This document shows, piece by piece, positions 6,681-16,524 of a stretch of DNA of 64,000 nt (within the stretch, counting starts at the first letter, position 1; each line of letters opens with the position of its first letter). Below the pieces are notes generated by a model. The model did no database searches, had not been told where the DNA came from, and worked only from the letters and a program-made list of their open reading frames with translations. A program made the position numbers and the translations under genes. The DNA comes from Intestinimonas butyriciproducens (lineage in GTDB: Bacteria > Bacillota > Clostridia > Oscillospirales > Butyricicoccaceae), in contig NZ_JACJKW010000008.1 of NCBI RefSeq assembly GCF_016901775.1, forward strand, positions 51,378 to 115,377, written 5' to 3'.

Positions 6681-8686
6681 TGGAAGGTCACCGTTTCCCG
6701 GGAAATGGTCTGGCCATTTTCCATAATGTGCACCTCATGATCCCCTTCCAGCGCCTTGAGCCGCACGCTCACCGTGCCTTCGGAGGGATCGTGCTCCTTT
6801 TCATAGGCCACCTGGCCGTCCACTTCCACCACCACGCGGATGGGGGCTGTGGGATCCTCTTCACTGGGCGTCAGCGTGATCACCTGGGTGATGGTCACTT
6901 CTTTCAGCTGAGGCCCTTTGCTCACTTCAAAATTCAGCGGTGTGTTTTCGTCCACCATATCCCCCGGCTCGGGAGACTGGCCCACAATGGTCCCCGCCGG
7001 CTGGCTGCTCTCCACTTCGGTGGTAGAGCCCATAGTCAGACCATATTTCTCCACCTCGCTGCGGGTCACATCATTGATGTTCCACTGGAGGAAATTGGGC
7101 GTCTTTTTCTGAGGGATTTCCGGCCCCATGCTCACATACAGGGTCACCACATCCCCATCGCTCAGTTCTTCTCCCTTTTCCGGCACCGTGCGGATGACGG
7201 TATCTTCGGCATCATCGTCCGAGTACTCCTCCTGGGTCTGCACGGTGATGGTGATCCCCGCTTTGGTGGCGGCGTTTTTCACATCCAGTTCAGCCTGGCG
7301 GGAGGTCTGTCCCACCACATCCACCATCTCCATAGCCGGTGCGCCTTTGCACACCTCCACATAGATCACCTTGTCCTCGCCCAGATTTTCTCCGGCTTCC
7401 GGTTCCTGGCTGAGGATCTCGCCTTCTTCGGCGTCCTTGTCATAAATGCGGGTCTTTTCCTTGATGATGATCCCTTGCTCGGTGATCTCCGGATCGGCAA
7501 TCACATCCTGATAGACCTTGCCCACCAGGCTGGGGGCTTTCAGAGCGGTTTCGGTTTCGGTCTTTTTATCGTTGCCAAAGGGATTGATGACGGCAAAAAT
7601 AAAGAACCCTGCGCCAATGGCAAAAATGGCGATGGCCAGGATGGTGAAGATCAGCGAGCTGGAAAGACGCCGCTTACTCCCCTCCTCCTCTTCATCATCC
7701 TCTTCTTCCACCACAGGAGCCGTTTTCAGCCGCTGGGCATTTTTACGCTGGGCCGCCGCCTGAAGCTCCGAAGAATACTGGATCACCTGGGTCTCTTCCG
7801 GGGCCCGGGTGCGGACAGCACTCACCGGCGGAACCGCAGCCACATCGATCTTGTAATGAGGATCGTCCCGGAAATTTTCCATATCACGGATCATATCCGT
7901 GGCGCTGCGGTAGCGGTTGGCGGGCTGAGGCGCCATGGCTTTCATCACAATGTCTTCCAGGGTTTTGGGAATGCCGGGCACATGATCCCGGGGAGACAGG
8001 GGCACCGAGTTGATGTGCTGCAAAGCCACCGCCAGAGGGGTATCCCCCTCAAAGGGCAGACGCCCTGTGAGCATTTCATACATGACAACGCCCAGGGAAT
8101 AGATGTCCGAGCGGTTGTCGATGTGGCCGCCCCGGGCCTGCTCGGGAGACACATAATAAACCGAGCCGATGGCCTCTCCCATATTGTAAGTATTGTTGCT
8201 GGCGGCCTGGCGGGCAATGCCGAAATCGGCCACCTTCACCGTGCCATCCCGCAGCACCATGATGTTCTGGGGCTTGATATCCCTATGGATGATGCCCCGG
8301 CCATGGGCGTGCTCCAGTGCCTTTGCGATCTGGAGGGCAAAGAAAACCGTTTCTTTCCACCCCAGAGGGCTTTTCCGCTCCATGTAATCCTTCAGGGTAA
8401 TGCCGTCGATCAGCTCCATGACGATATACTCCACATCCCCTGTGCGGGACACATCGTACACCGATACGATGTTGGGATGGGAAAGCATGGCTACCGCCTG
8501 GGATTCATCCCGGAAACGCCGGCGGAACTCTTCGTCCTGGGCCAGTTCTTCCTTGAGGATCTTCACCGCCACAAACCGGTTGAGTCTGTGGCATTTTGCC
8601 TTGTATACAACGGCCATGCCGCCGCGCCCGATAACCTCCAGAATCTCATAGCGGTTATCGAGCATTTTGCCGATATATTTATCCAC
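6677..8686 (-). CDS. prkC: PASTA-domain Ser/Thr protein kinase (PrkC/PknB)
   Basis: 669 residues from GTG 8686, with AGGAGGAG upstream. Eukaryote-type kinase domain (about 10-275): GRGGMAVVYK, K42, HRDIKPQN (catalytic D136) and DFG (154-156). An acidic juxtamembrane stretch, one membrane segment (about 344-368), three extracellular PASTA repeats that sense muropeptides and a terminal beta domain follow. It controls cell-wall growth and spore germination in relatives. It lies 12 bp after the matching phosphatase gene. Confidence 0.95.
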   Translation of the reverse strand: MDKYIGKMLDNRYEILEVIGRGGMAVVYKAKCHRLNRFVAVKILKEELAQDEEFRRRFRDESQAVAMLSHPNIVSVYDVSRTGDVEYIVMELIDGITLKDYMERKSPLGWKETVFFALQIAKALEHAHGRGIIHRDIKPQNIMVLRDGTVKVADFGIARQAASNNTYNMGEAIGSVYYVSPEQARGGHIDNRSDIYSLGVVMYEMLTGRLPFEGDTPLAVALQHINSVPLSPRDHVPGIPKTLEDIVMKAMAPQPANRYRSATDMIRDMENFRDDPHYKIDVAAVPPVSAVRTRAPEETQVIQYSSELQAAAQRKNAQRLKTAPVVEEEDDEEEEGSKRRLSSSLIFTILAIAIFAIGAGFFIFAVINPFGNDKKTETETALKAPSLVGKVYQDVIADPEITEQGIIIKEKTRIYDKDAEEGEILSQEPEAGENLGEDKVIYVEVCKGAPAMEMVDVVGQTSRQAELDVKNAATKAGITITVQTQEEYSDDDAEDTVIRTVPEKGEELSDGDVVTLYVSMGPEIPQKKTPNFLQWNINDVTRSEVEKYGLTMGSTTEVESSQPAGTIVGQSPEPGDMVDENTPLNFEVSKGPQLKEVTITQVITLTPSEEDPTAPIRVVVEVDGQVAYEKEHDPSEGTVSVRLKALEGDHEVHIMENGQTISRETVTFQ

Positions 8687-8698
8687 CGTACACTCCTC

Positions 8699-9433
8699 CT
8701 AGAATGATGCCAGCAAAACAGTGATATTGTCCCGTCCGCCACGATCCTTTGCGATGTCGATCAGGGTGTCACAGGCCTTTTCCGGCGCCTGGGACTGGAA
8801 CACTTCATAATAGATCTCCGGTTCGCTGACCTCATTGGTCAAGCCGTCGGAACAAAGCAGCACAAACTGGCCTTCCTCCGGTGTCAGAGGAAACACATCA
8901 CAGCTCACCGACTGCTCCACACCCAAAGCCCGGGTGATCACATTTTTGTTGGGATGGTGACGGGCCTCCATGGCAGACAGCTCTCCCCGCCGCACCATCT
9001 CGGCCACCAGGGAATGGTCGTTTGTCACCTGGTGCAGGCCTTCCCCATCGATAAGATAGGCCCGGCTGTCGCCGATATTGCCCACCGCTCCCTGTTTGCC
9101 GTCGGTGAGCAGACACACCAGCGTCGTACCCATCCCCATAAGGTGGGCATCCTGCCTGGCGCTTTCGTACACCGCCCGGTTGGCCGCCTGGGCCGAGGCA
9201 GTGATCACATCGGAAAAGGAAGGCGCTTCCCCCTCTTCCTTCTGAAGAAGGCGGCGTGCCTCTTCTTCAAAGGCGCGGCAGGCAATGGTGCTGGCCACTT
9301 TGCCTCCCTGGGCGCCGCCCATGCCGTCGCAAACCAGCAAAAGCTCCGCTCCCTGGGGCAAAGATGCCATCCGGTAGGTATCCTGATTTTCGCTGCGCAC
9401 CATTCCCCTGTCGGAATTTCCCCAGAATTTCAT
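8699..9433 (-). CDS. stp: PP2C-type Ser/Thr phosphatase Stp/PrpC
   Basis: 244 residues. It removes phosphate from PrkC and its targets using two metal ions. The PP2C motifs are visible: SDRGMVRSENQD near the start, LLVCDGMGGAQGG, GNIGDSRAYL, LLCSDGLTNEV and GGRDNITVLL. There is no membrane segment. Its ATG overlaps the rlmN stop (ATGA). Kinase and phosphatase adjacent in this order is the usual Firmicutes arrangement. Confidence 0.95.
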   Translation of the reverse strand: MKFWGNSDRGMVRSENQDTYRMASLPQGAELLLVCDGMGGAQGGKVASTIACRAFEEEARRLLQKEEGEAPSFSDVITASAQAANRAVYESARQDAHLMGMGTTLVCLLTDGKQGAVGNIGDSRAYLIDGEGLHQVTNDHSLVAEMVRRGELSAMEARHHPNKNVITRALGVEQSVSCDVFPLTPEEGQFVLLCSDGLTNEVSEPEIYYEVFQSQAPEKACDTLIDIAKDRGGRDNITVLLASF

Positions 9434-10479
9434 TTGTTTTCCTTCCTCTTTTCCGCCATGGCCTTGCGCCGGAGCTGGCCGCAGGATGCATCGATATCCC
9501 CGCCCAGACTGCGCCGCACCGTCACATTAAAGCCCTTTTTCTGCAAAATCTCCTGGAAACGCCGGATGGTCTCCCGGCTGGAGGGAGCCAGGGGGCTTCC
9601 CTCCACATGATTGAGGGGGATCAGGTTGATGTGGCACATCAGCCCCCGCAGAAGGGCGGCCAGCTCTCTGGCACATGTGTCGCTGTCGTTGACCCCGGCG
9701 ATCATGGCATATTCAAAGGAGATGCGCCGCCCGGTGGCGGCAAAATAATCCCGGCAGGCCCGGATCAGTTCCTCCACCGGGTATTTGTTGTTCACCGGCA
9801 TGATGGTGCTGCGGATCCTGTTGTTGGGCGCGTGAAGGGAGATGGACAATGTCAGCTGGAAATCCAGCTGAGAGAGCTCCCGGATCCGTGGCACCAGCCC
9901 GCAGGTGGAAAGGGAAATGTGGCGCATGCCGATATGGAGCCCTTCCGGACAGCTGACCAGGCGGAGAAACTGCACCACATTATCGTAATTGTCCAGCGGC
10001 TCTCCGGTGCCCATCAGCACGATGTTGGAAATTTTCAGCCCGCTGTCCTTCTGGGCAAACAGCACCTGGTCCAGTATCTCCGCGGGAGTCAGATCCCGGG
10101 TCTCCCCTTTTTCAAAGGAGGCACAGAAGGCGCAGCCCATATGACACCCGGCCTGAGTGGAAAGACAGACGCTGTTGCCATGCTCATAACGCATGACCAC
10201 CGTTTCCACACAGTTGCCGTCTGCAAGACCAAATAAGTATTTCACCGTGCCGTCCCGGGCCGAGACCTGTTTCCGCACGATCTCCGGTTTTGTGATAAAG
10301 GCCTTCTCTTTCAGCTTTTCCCGCAGGGACTTTGACAGGTCACTCATATCGTCAAAGGAAGTAACCCCCTGGGTCAGCCAGCGAAAGACCTGCTTTCCCC
10401 GGTAAGAAGGCTCTCCCAGGGAAACCATGTATTCCTGCACCTGCCCGGGCAGCATGGATTTGATGCAAACTTTCTCCAT
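9430..10479 (-). CDS. rlmN: 23S rRNA (A2503-C2) / tRNA (A37-C2) methyltransferase RlmN
   Basis: 349 residues from ATG 10479, chosen because AGGAG lies 8 bases upstream and the family starts here. Radical SAM enzyme with the cluster motif C112-x3-C116-x2-C119 (GCHMGCAFC). LMGTGEPLDNYDNV and the C-terminal catalytic region also fit. The start is 1 bp after the rsmB stop, so the two rRNA modification genes are coupled. Confidence 0.95.
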   Translation of the reverse strand: MEKVCIKSMLPGQVQEYMVSLGEPSYRGKQVFRWLTQGVTSFDDMSDLSKSLREKLKEKAFITKPEIVRKQVSARDGTVKYLFGLADGNCVETVVMRYEHGNSVCLSTQAGCHMGCAFCASFEKGETRDLTPAEILDQVLFAQKDSGLKISNIVLMGTGEPLDNYDNVVQFLRLVSCPEGLHIGMRHISLSTCGLVPRIRELSQLDFQLTLSISLHAPNNRIRSTIMPVNNKYPVEELIRACRDYFAATGRRISFEYAMIAGVNDSDTCARELAALLRGLMCHINLIPLNHVEGSPLAPSSRETIRRFQEILQKKGFNVTVRRSLGGDIDASCGQLRRKAMAEKRKENK

Positions 10480-10480
10480 A

Positions 10481-11815
10481 TCAGGACTCCTGATTCCGGC
10501 ACAGACAGGCGATAAAGAACCCGTCGGTGCCATCTTTGTGGGGATAGAAGGTGCGGTATCCCTCTTCCGCCCCCATGTCCCCGGGCAGCACCAGAGGACA
10601 AAGGGAAAACGCCTTGTTCTGCTTCAAAAAGGCCTCTACCACCTGCTGGTTTTCCTCCGGCAGAATGGTGCAGGTGGAATAGACCAGCCTTCCGCCAGGC
10701 CGGCAATAGGAGGCGGCCGCCTGCAGAATTTCCCCTTGGATCTGGGGCAGGCCGGAAAGATCTTCCTCTTTTTTAAAGCGGATGTCCGCTTTTTTCCGCA
10801 AAATGCCCATGCCTGAGCAGGGCACATCACAAATCACCTTGTCCGCCTGGTCCAGAAGATCGGAAGCGGCCTTCCGGGAATCCCAGCATCGCACAGAAAG
10901 CTGCTCCAGCCCCATGCGCTTTCCGGTCTCCTCCAGCTGGCGGCATTTGAAAGGGTGGAGATCCATGGCAATGAGCCTCCCCTGCCCCTGCTGCATCTGC
11001 CCGGCGATGAGGGTTTTGCCGCCGGGGGCGGCGCACACATCCACCACATTCTCCCCCGGCCGGATATCCAGCGCCCAGGGCGGAAGCTGGCTGGCGGTGT
11101 CCTGGATGGTAAACAGCCCCTCTGCAAAACAGCGTGTGCCTGTCAGATCGCCCCCTGTGTCAAAAACGACACAGTCGGGCAGCCAGGGATGCAGATGGGC
11201 CGTAATCCCTTCCTGCTCCAGGCGGGCGATCAGCTCTTCCCCGGTCAGGTGCTGCCGGTTGACCCGGGCGGTCACAGGGGGCGGCGTGTTGTCGGCCTCC
11301 AGAAGCTTCCAGGTCTCCTCTTCTCCCAACAGGGAGACCATCCGCCGGACAAACCACAAGGGATGGGAATAAAAGACCGCCATGCGGGATGGAGCGTCCT
11401 CCCCGGTCACTTCCGGCAAGTTTTCCCGCTGAGAAGCCACCTTCCGCAAAATGGCGTTGACAAAACCGCCCGCCCGAGCTCCCCCGGCCTTCTTGGCCAG
11501 GTTCACCGACTCGTTCACCGCGGCGCTGACAGGAATCTTCTCAAGAAACACCAGCTGATAGACCCCCAGCCGCAGGCAGTCCAGCACCTGAGGCATAATC
11601 TTGCGCAGTTTCACCGAGGAATAACAGCCAATATAAAAATCAATGCGCTGCAAATTCTGGATGGTGCCATATAACAGCTGCACCGAAAGGCCTTTGTCCT
11701 TTGGAGAAAGGCCCAGGGCTGGCAGCTCTTTTTTTACAAACTGATCGGGCCAGGTTCCCCGCAGCCGCCAGGCTTTCAGCCCTTCCAAAGCGGCAGAGCG
11801 GGCCGAGGAGGCCAT
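10481..11815 (-). CDS. rsmB: 16S rRNA (C967-C5) methyltransferase RsmB
   Basis: 444 residues. N-terminal NusB-like RNA-binding domain (about 1-130), then a Rossmann methyltransferase. VDVCAAPGGKT is the SAM motif, DVPCSGMGILRKK is motif IV with a catalytic-region Cys, and STCTILPEEN is motif VI with the nucleophile Cys. Its ATG overlaps the metallopeptidase stop by one base. The length is usual for the family. Confidence 0.94.
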   Translation of the reverse strand: MASSARSAALEGLKAWRLRGTWPDQFVKKELPALGLSPKDKGLSVQLLYGTIQNLQRIDFYIGCYSSVKLRKIMPQVLDCLRLGVYQLVFLEKIPVSAAVNESVNLAKKAGGARAGGFVNAILRKVASQRENLPEVTGEDAPSRMAVFYSHPLWFVRRMVSLLGEEETWKLLEADNTPPPVTARVNRQHLTGEELIARLEQEGITAHLHPWLPDCVVFDTGGDLTGTRCFAEGLFTIQDTASQLPPWALDIRPGENVVDVCAAPGGKTLIAGQMQQGQGRLIAMDLHPFKCRQLEETGKRMGLEQLSVRCWDSRKAASDLLDQADKVICDVPCSGMGILRKKADIRFKKEEDLSGLPQIQGEILQAAASYCRPGGRLVYSTCTILPEENQQVVEAFLKQNKAFSLCPLVLPGDMGAEEGYRTFYPHKDGTDGFFIACLCRNQES

Positions 11816-12501
11816 CAGTCGTCCCGGCGGCCGCCAAAGAGCAGCAGCAGCCGAAGCAGTTGGGCCAGGGAGACGGCCAGCGCCGCCACATAGGTGAGAG
11901 CGGCGGCCCGCAGCGTCTTTTTGGCCCCGGGCAGCTCTTCCTGGGACAAAAGCCCCTCGCTGCCCAGTGTGGCAATGGCCCGGCGGGAAGCGTCAAACTC
12001 CACCGGCAGAGTCACCGCCTGGAACACGGTGGACAGGCCGAAAAAGGCGATGCCCAGATAGACCAGATTCAGGCTGGAAAGCACCAGGCCGATGATGATC
12101 AGGGGCAAAGCCAAAGAGGATCCCACCTGAGTCACCGGGATGATGGCCGAACGCACTTTGATAGGGAAATAGTCCTGGGCGTGCTGCACAGCGTGGCCCG
12201 CTTCGTGAGCCGCAACACCTACTGCCGCCACACTGGGGCTGTCGTACACCGAATCGGACAGGCGGATCACCTTGGCCCGGGGATCGAAGTGGTCGGTGAG
12301 GTTGCCGTGTATGCGCTCGATGCGCACATCGTAAACGCCCCCGGCCCGCAAAACGGCTTCTGCCGCCTGGGCGCCGGTGAGGCCCCGCATGGTGCGCACT
12401 TTGGAAAACTTCTCAAATGTGCCGCTCACCTGGGCCTGGGCCCACAAAGCGAACAAAATGGCAGGCATGACCAGGACCAGATAGTAATAATCAAAAAACA
12501 T
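11815..12501 (-). CDS. Membrane zinc metallopeptidase, YugP-type (PF04298)
   Basis: 228 residues. N-terminal membrane segment, then VAAHEAGHAVQHAQ (HExxH zinc site, about residues 90-100) and two or three hydrophobic segments at the C-terminus. This matches the neutral zinc metallopeptidase family that includes B. subtilis YugP, whose substrate is unknown. The gene is inserted between fmt and rsmB, which are direct neighbours in B. subtilis. The 17-bp gap to fmt suggests one transcript. Confidence 0.85.
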   Translation of the reverse strand: MFFDYYYLVLVMPAILFALWAQAQVSGTFEKFSKVRTMRGLTGAQAAEAVLRAGGVYDVRIERIHGNLTDHFDPRAKVIRLSDSVYDSPSVAAVGVAAHEAGHAVQHAQDYFPIKVRSAIIPVTQVGSSLALPLIIIGLVLSSLNLVYLGIAFFGLSTVFQAVTLPVEFDASRRAIATLGSEGLLSQEELPGAKKTLRAAALTYVAALAVSLAQLLRLLLLFGGRRDD

Positions 12502-12518
12502 AAAGATCGTCCTTTCTG

Positions 12519-13448
12519 CTATTCGAAACGGTCGTCCTTATTATACGGATGCCCTCTGAAATAGTCAACACAGGCCATTCTCTTTCCCCCGGGGGCCTGA
12601 AGCTGGGCGATGACCACCTGTCCATCGGGACAGGCCACCGTCAGCCCTTCCGGCGTGCAGGAGAGGATGGCTCCCGGCTCACCGCCAGACCCCTCTTTCA
12701 CATGAATTCCGAATAATTTGATAGTCTTCCCCTGGAAAGTGGTGAAAATTCCCGGCCAGGGCGTCAGGCCCCGGGCCATCCGGTCGATTGTGACAGCACT
12801 TTCGGTAAAATGGATCTGCCCGTCCTGCTTTTTGATCAGCGGCGCATAAAACCGGCATTCTTTGGGCTGAGGCTCCGGGATAATCTCCCCTTTTTTCAGT
12901 TTTTCCATAAAGAGGCACAAAGTCTCTTTGCCCAGCAAAGCCAGTTTATCGTGGAGGCTGTCCGCCGTCTCCCGGGGCTCAATGGGGATCTCCCTCATCA
13001 GCAGAATATCCCCGGTATCCAGCCCCCGGTCCATCTGCATGATGGTCACGCCGGTTTTGGTTTCTCCCCGCAAAATCACCTGCTGGATGGGGCTTGCTCC
13101 CCTGTAATCGGGCAGCAAGGAAGCGTGGACATTGACACAGCCGTACCGGGGCAGCTCCAGCACCCGCTTGGGCAAAATCTGCCCATAGGCTGTCACCACC
13201 ACCAGATCGGGTTCCAGGTCTTTCAGCTGCTGGAAGGCTTCCTCTGTTTTGAAGCTCTCCGGCTGAAAAACCGGAAGATCATGCTCCAGCGCCGCCTTTT
13301 TCACCGGCGGCGGCGCCATTTTCATGCCCCGGCCCTGGGGTTTGTCCTGCTGGGTAAAGACCCCTACCACAGTTTCCCCCATTTCCAGCAGCCCTTTCAA
13401 GGGGGCCACGGCAAATTCCGGCGTTCCCATATAAACAATACGCATCAT
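12519..13448 (-). CDS. fmt: Methionyl-tRNA formyltransferase
   Basis: 309 residues. Formylates initiator Met-tRNA using 10-formyl-THF. The N-terminal MRIVYMGTPEFA, the signature HASLLPDYRGASPIQ and the later D in GDILLMREIPI are present, and the C-terminal OB-like domain follows. Two ATG codons lie in tandem (13448, 13445), with GAGG upstream. The start overlaps the def stop, so peptide formylation and deformylation genes are coupled. Confidence 0.95.
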   Translation of the reverse strand: MMRIVYMGTPEFAVAPLKGLLEMGETVVGVFTQQDKPQGRGMKMAPPPVKKAALEHDLPVFQPESFKTEEAFQQLKDLEPDLVVVTAYGQILPKRVLELPRYGCVNVHASLLPDYRGASPIQQVILRGETKTGVTIMQMDRGLDTGDILLMREIPIEPRETADSLHDKLALLGKETLCLFMEKLKKGEIIPEPQPKECRFYAPLIKKQDGQIHFTESAVTIDRMARGLTPWPGIFTTFQGKTIKLFGIHVKEGSGGEPGAILSCTPEGLTVACPDGQVVIAQLQAPGGKRMACVDYFRGHPYNKDDRFE

Positions 13449-13912
13449 TCAAAATCCTCAGGGTTCAGATATCTGGACACCAGACGGGTGTACAGCAAAC
13501 CATCCAGATGATCGATCTCGTGGCAGGCGGCCCGGGCCAAGAAGTCTTCCAGATGGATTTCCTGATCCTTGCCGTTTCTGTCCTGGAAGCGAACGGTGAC
13601 CTTTTGGGGCCGCTCCACCATGCCGTAACGGCCCGGAACGCTGAGACAGCCCTCGGGGCCATCCTGGCTCCCCTCTTCCCAAGTGATCACCGGGTTGATC
13701 AGCTCGATATAGCCTCCCTGACCGTCCATGATCAAAGCGGCCCGGCGAAGAACGCCCACCTGGGGGGCAGCCAGACCGGCCCCTTCGGCCTTTTCCAGGG
13801 TGTCCCGCATATCGTCCAGCAGCATGTGGAGACGGTCGTTGAAATCGGTGACAGGACGGCAGACCTTGGCAAGGCAGCTGTCCCCTTCCGTGACGATGGT
13901 ACGAATTGCCAT
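13445..13912 (-). CDS. def: Peptide deformylase
   Basis: 155 residues. Removes the N-formyl group from new proteins. The three metal motifs are in order: GAGLAAPQVG (~44-53), EGCLSVPG (Cys ligand) and CHEIDHLDG (two His ligands and the catalytic Glu). It is a short type-1 form. It lies 41 bp after priA and overlaps fmt by 4 bp. Confidence 0.95.
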   Translation of the reverse strand: MAIRTIVTEGDSCLAKVCRPVTDFNDRLHMLLDDMRDTLEKAEGAGLAAPQVGVLRRAALIMDGQGGYIELINPVITWEEGSQDGPEGCLSVPGRYGMVERPQKVTVRFQDRNGKDQEIHLEDFLARAACHEIDHLDGLLYTRLVSRYLNPEDFE

Positions 13913-13953
13913 TTTCCAAAACTCCTTCGTGATATAAAGTAACGATCTTTCGT

Positions 13954-16419
13954 TTATAAGGAATAGGGATCGATGTCGGCCACCAGGGTAATTCCCCGGT
14001 TGGCTGAATCCCCATAAAAAGCCCGGAGAAGATCCATCACCAAACGGCGGGTTATGGCGTCATCTTTTCCCCGGAAAGACACCTGATACCGGTACTTTCG
14101 GTTGAGCACCTGAATGGCCGGCGGCGCAGGCCCCAGCACTGGGGCACGCAGGGCAGCATAAGGCCCCTCAAAACACCCTTCCAGTGTGGCGGCCAGACGC
14201 TGGGCCGAGCGAAGAGTCCGCTCCTGAGTTTCTCCGCTGAGAAGGAAGGAAATCACATGGGCAAAAGGCGGCGCCAGCAGCGCCTGCCGCACATTGATCT
14301 CATACTCATAAAAACCATCGTAATCCTGGGCAGCGGCCGCCAGAATCACCGGATTTTTCGGCGTATAGGTCTGGATCACCGCCCTCCCTTCCCGCTCCCG
14401 CCTTCCCGCCCGGCCAATGACCTGGGTGAGCAGGGAAAAGGTGCGCTCTCCCGCCCGGTAGTCTCCGCTGTACAAAGACAGATCGGCGTCCAGCACCCCT
14501 ACCAGGGTCACATTGTCAAAATCCAGCCCTTTGGCGATCATCTGGGTTCCCAGCAGCACCTGGGCTTCCCCCCGGCCGAAGGCGTCCAGCAGTGTTTCGT
14601 GGGAGGTGCGCTGCACCGTGGTGTCAGCATCCATGCGAATGATCCGGATACCGGGAAATTTGCTTTCCAACTCCTGCTGTACCTTCTGGGTACCGAAGCC
14701 CACCAGCCGCAGATGCTCTTCCCCGCACTGGGGGCACTTTTCCGGCATGGGCTGGGAATAACCGCAGTGATGGCACATAAGCCGTCCGTTTTTGGAGTGA
14801 TAGGTCAGAGCCACCGAACAGTTTTCGCACTGGGGGATATAGCCGCAGCTGACGCAGGTGACCAGGCGGCTGTTTCCCCGGCGGTTGAGAAACAGTACAC
14901 TCTGTTCCCCTTTCTGAAGATTGTGCTCCAGCTCCTTCTGTAAGGCCCTTCCGATGATATCCGGTTCCCCTTCCCGCAGCTGCTGCCGCAGATCGTCCAC
15001 GATCACCCGGGGCAAAGGGGTATTCCGGTACCGGTGATCCAGGCGGAAAAACCGGTATTTTCCCTCTTCCGCCAGAAACCGGCTCTCCATGGCCGGGGTG
15101 GCGCTGCCCAGCAAAAGCAAAGCCTTATGATGGACGCATCGGTATTTGGCCACTTCCCTGGCATGATACCGGGGCGTCACATCGGATTTATAGGTCCATT
15201 CCTGTTCTTCGTCCAGAATGATCAGGCCGATATTGTTCAGAGGGGCGAACACGGCGCTGCGGGTGCCCAGAACCACCCGGGCCTTGCCGGTTTTCACCCG
15301 TTTGTATTCGTCATAGCGCTGTCCCGGCGTGAGGCCGCTGTGGAACACCGCCACATCCTCTTTAAAATAAGCACAGAACCGGCGAAGCAGCTGGGGTGTC
15401 AGGGAGATTTCCGGCACCAGCACCATGGCGGTGCGCCCCTGCTCCAGCGCCCACTGGATCAGCTTGATATACACCTGGGTCTTACCGCTGCCGGTGACTC
15501 CTTGCAGCAAAGCAGCCCCGGGCTGCTGCAGTCCCATGGCCTGGATGCCCTCGCAGACCTTTTGCTGCTCCGGCTCCAAACACAAAGGAGTTGCTTCCTC
15601 CCCTTGGGAGACCGTCACCCGGCGGAAAGTTTCTTCCATCCGGCAGGACAAAAGTCCATTTTGCTCCATACGCCGCAAAGCGCTCTGGGGAATACCGGTG
15701 AGATAGCACACCTCTTTTTCCGGTATACCCTGGAAGCCTGCGATGCACTCCAGAGCTTCCACCCGTTTTTCATAGCCCTTACCCCGACGCAGTGCGGCCA
15801 CGGCCTGAGAAAGGGGCATGGCCAGACGCAGAATCCGGATGGTCTGATCCCGAGGGCCGCCGTCAAAGCGCACCGTCTTTTCCATGGTATGATCCTGCAA
15901 AAGGGCTTTGCACACCCTTTTCAGCGCTGTGGCCGACAGGCTTTTTTTCAAAACCTCCTCCGCCACGGCCTCTCCCTTGTCTCCCAGGGTCTGGCAGACT
16001 GCCTGGGCATCCCAGTCATTTTCCCACCGGGCGCAGGCTTCTTCCACCGTCAGCCCGGGAGCCAGCCGGTAATAGGTCCGGCGGGACCAGACGCCCGGAG
16101 GCATCATCAGGTTGGCCGCTTCGAAAAAGGTGCAGAAATACCGGCGGCGCAAGGTACCCGCCAGGGAGAGCCCTTCTTCATCCAGTGCCGCTTCCGGGCC
16201 GAAGATATGAGCCAGGGCCTTGACCCCCCGGGGCTTTTCCTCCCTTTGTTCTGTTTCCAGAATAAAGCCATCGGTCAAATGATTGCCCCGGCCAAAGGGA
16301 GCGGTGACCCGCCTTCCCCTTTGGGCTTCTTCCTCCAGAGAGGGCGGCACCAGATAATCATAGGCTTTGTCGATGGAAATGACCGCTGCGGCCACTGCCA
16401 CCTTTGCAATCAGATACAT
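13954..16419 (-). CDS. priA: Primosomal replication-restart helicase PriA
   Basis: 821 residues from ATG 16419, chosen for GAGGGATGGT just upstream (a TTG 18 bases earlier is also open). N-terminal 3'-DNA-binding domain, Walker A GVTGSGKTQVY, Walker B ILDEEQ, and four CxxC zinc pairs between CVSCGYIPQCENC and CPQCG. GTQMIAKGLDF and QVIGRAGRREREG are the late helicase motifs. The DEAH box reads DEEQ here, where most relatives have DEEH. It restarts stalled forks by loading the replicative helicase. Confidence 0.94.
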   Translation of the reverse strand: MYLIAKVAVAAAVISIDKAYDYLVPPSLEEEAQRGRRVTAPFGRGNHLTDGFILETEQREEKPRGVKALAHIFGPEAALDEEGLSLAGTLRRRYFCTFFEAANLMMPPGVWSRRTYYRLAPGLTVEEACARWENDWDAQAVCQTLGDKGEAVAEEVLKKSLSATALKRVCKALLQDHTMEKTVRFDGGPRDQTIRILRLAMPLSQAVAALRRGKGYEKRVEALECIAGFQGIPEKEVCYLTGIPQSALRRMEQNGLLSCRMEETFRRVTVSQGEEATPLCLEPEQQKVCEGIQAMGLQQPGAALLQGVTGSGKTQVYIKLIQWALEQGRTAMVLVPEISLTPQLLRRFCAYFKEDVAVFHSGLTPGQRYDEYKRVKTGKARVVLGTRSAVFAPLNNIGLIILDEEQEWTYKSDVTPRYHAREVAKYRCVHHKALLLLGSATPAMESRFLAEEGKYRFFRLDHRYRNTPLPRVIVDDLRQQLREGEPDIIGRALQKELEHNLQKGEQSVLFLNRRGNSRLVTCVSCGYIPQCENCSVALTYHSKNGRLMCHHCGYSQPMPEKCPQCGEEHLRLVGFGTQKVQQELESKFPGIRIIRMDADTTVQRTSHETLLDAFGRGEAQVLLGTQMIAKGLDFDNVTLVGVLDADLSLYSGDYRAGERTFSLLTQVIGRAGRREREGRAVIQTYTPKNPVILAAAAQDYDGFYEYEINVRQALLAPPFAHVISFLLSGETQERTLRSAQRLAATLEGCFEGPYAALRAPVLGPAPPAIQVLNRKYRYQVSFRGKDDAITRRLVMDLLRAFYGDSANRGITLVADIDPYSL

Positions 16420-16524
16420 ACCATCCCTCACCGGCAAAAGGGGCCGCCTTGGCGCAGGGAGACAGGCGGAAAATTTCCCCGCCTTTTCCCGGCCGCGCTA
16501 AGACAACCCCTCATCTGCAAATCC

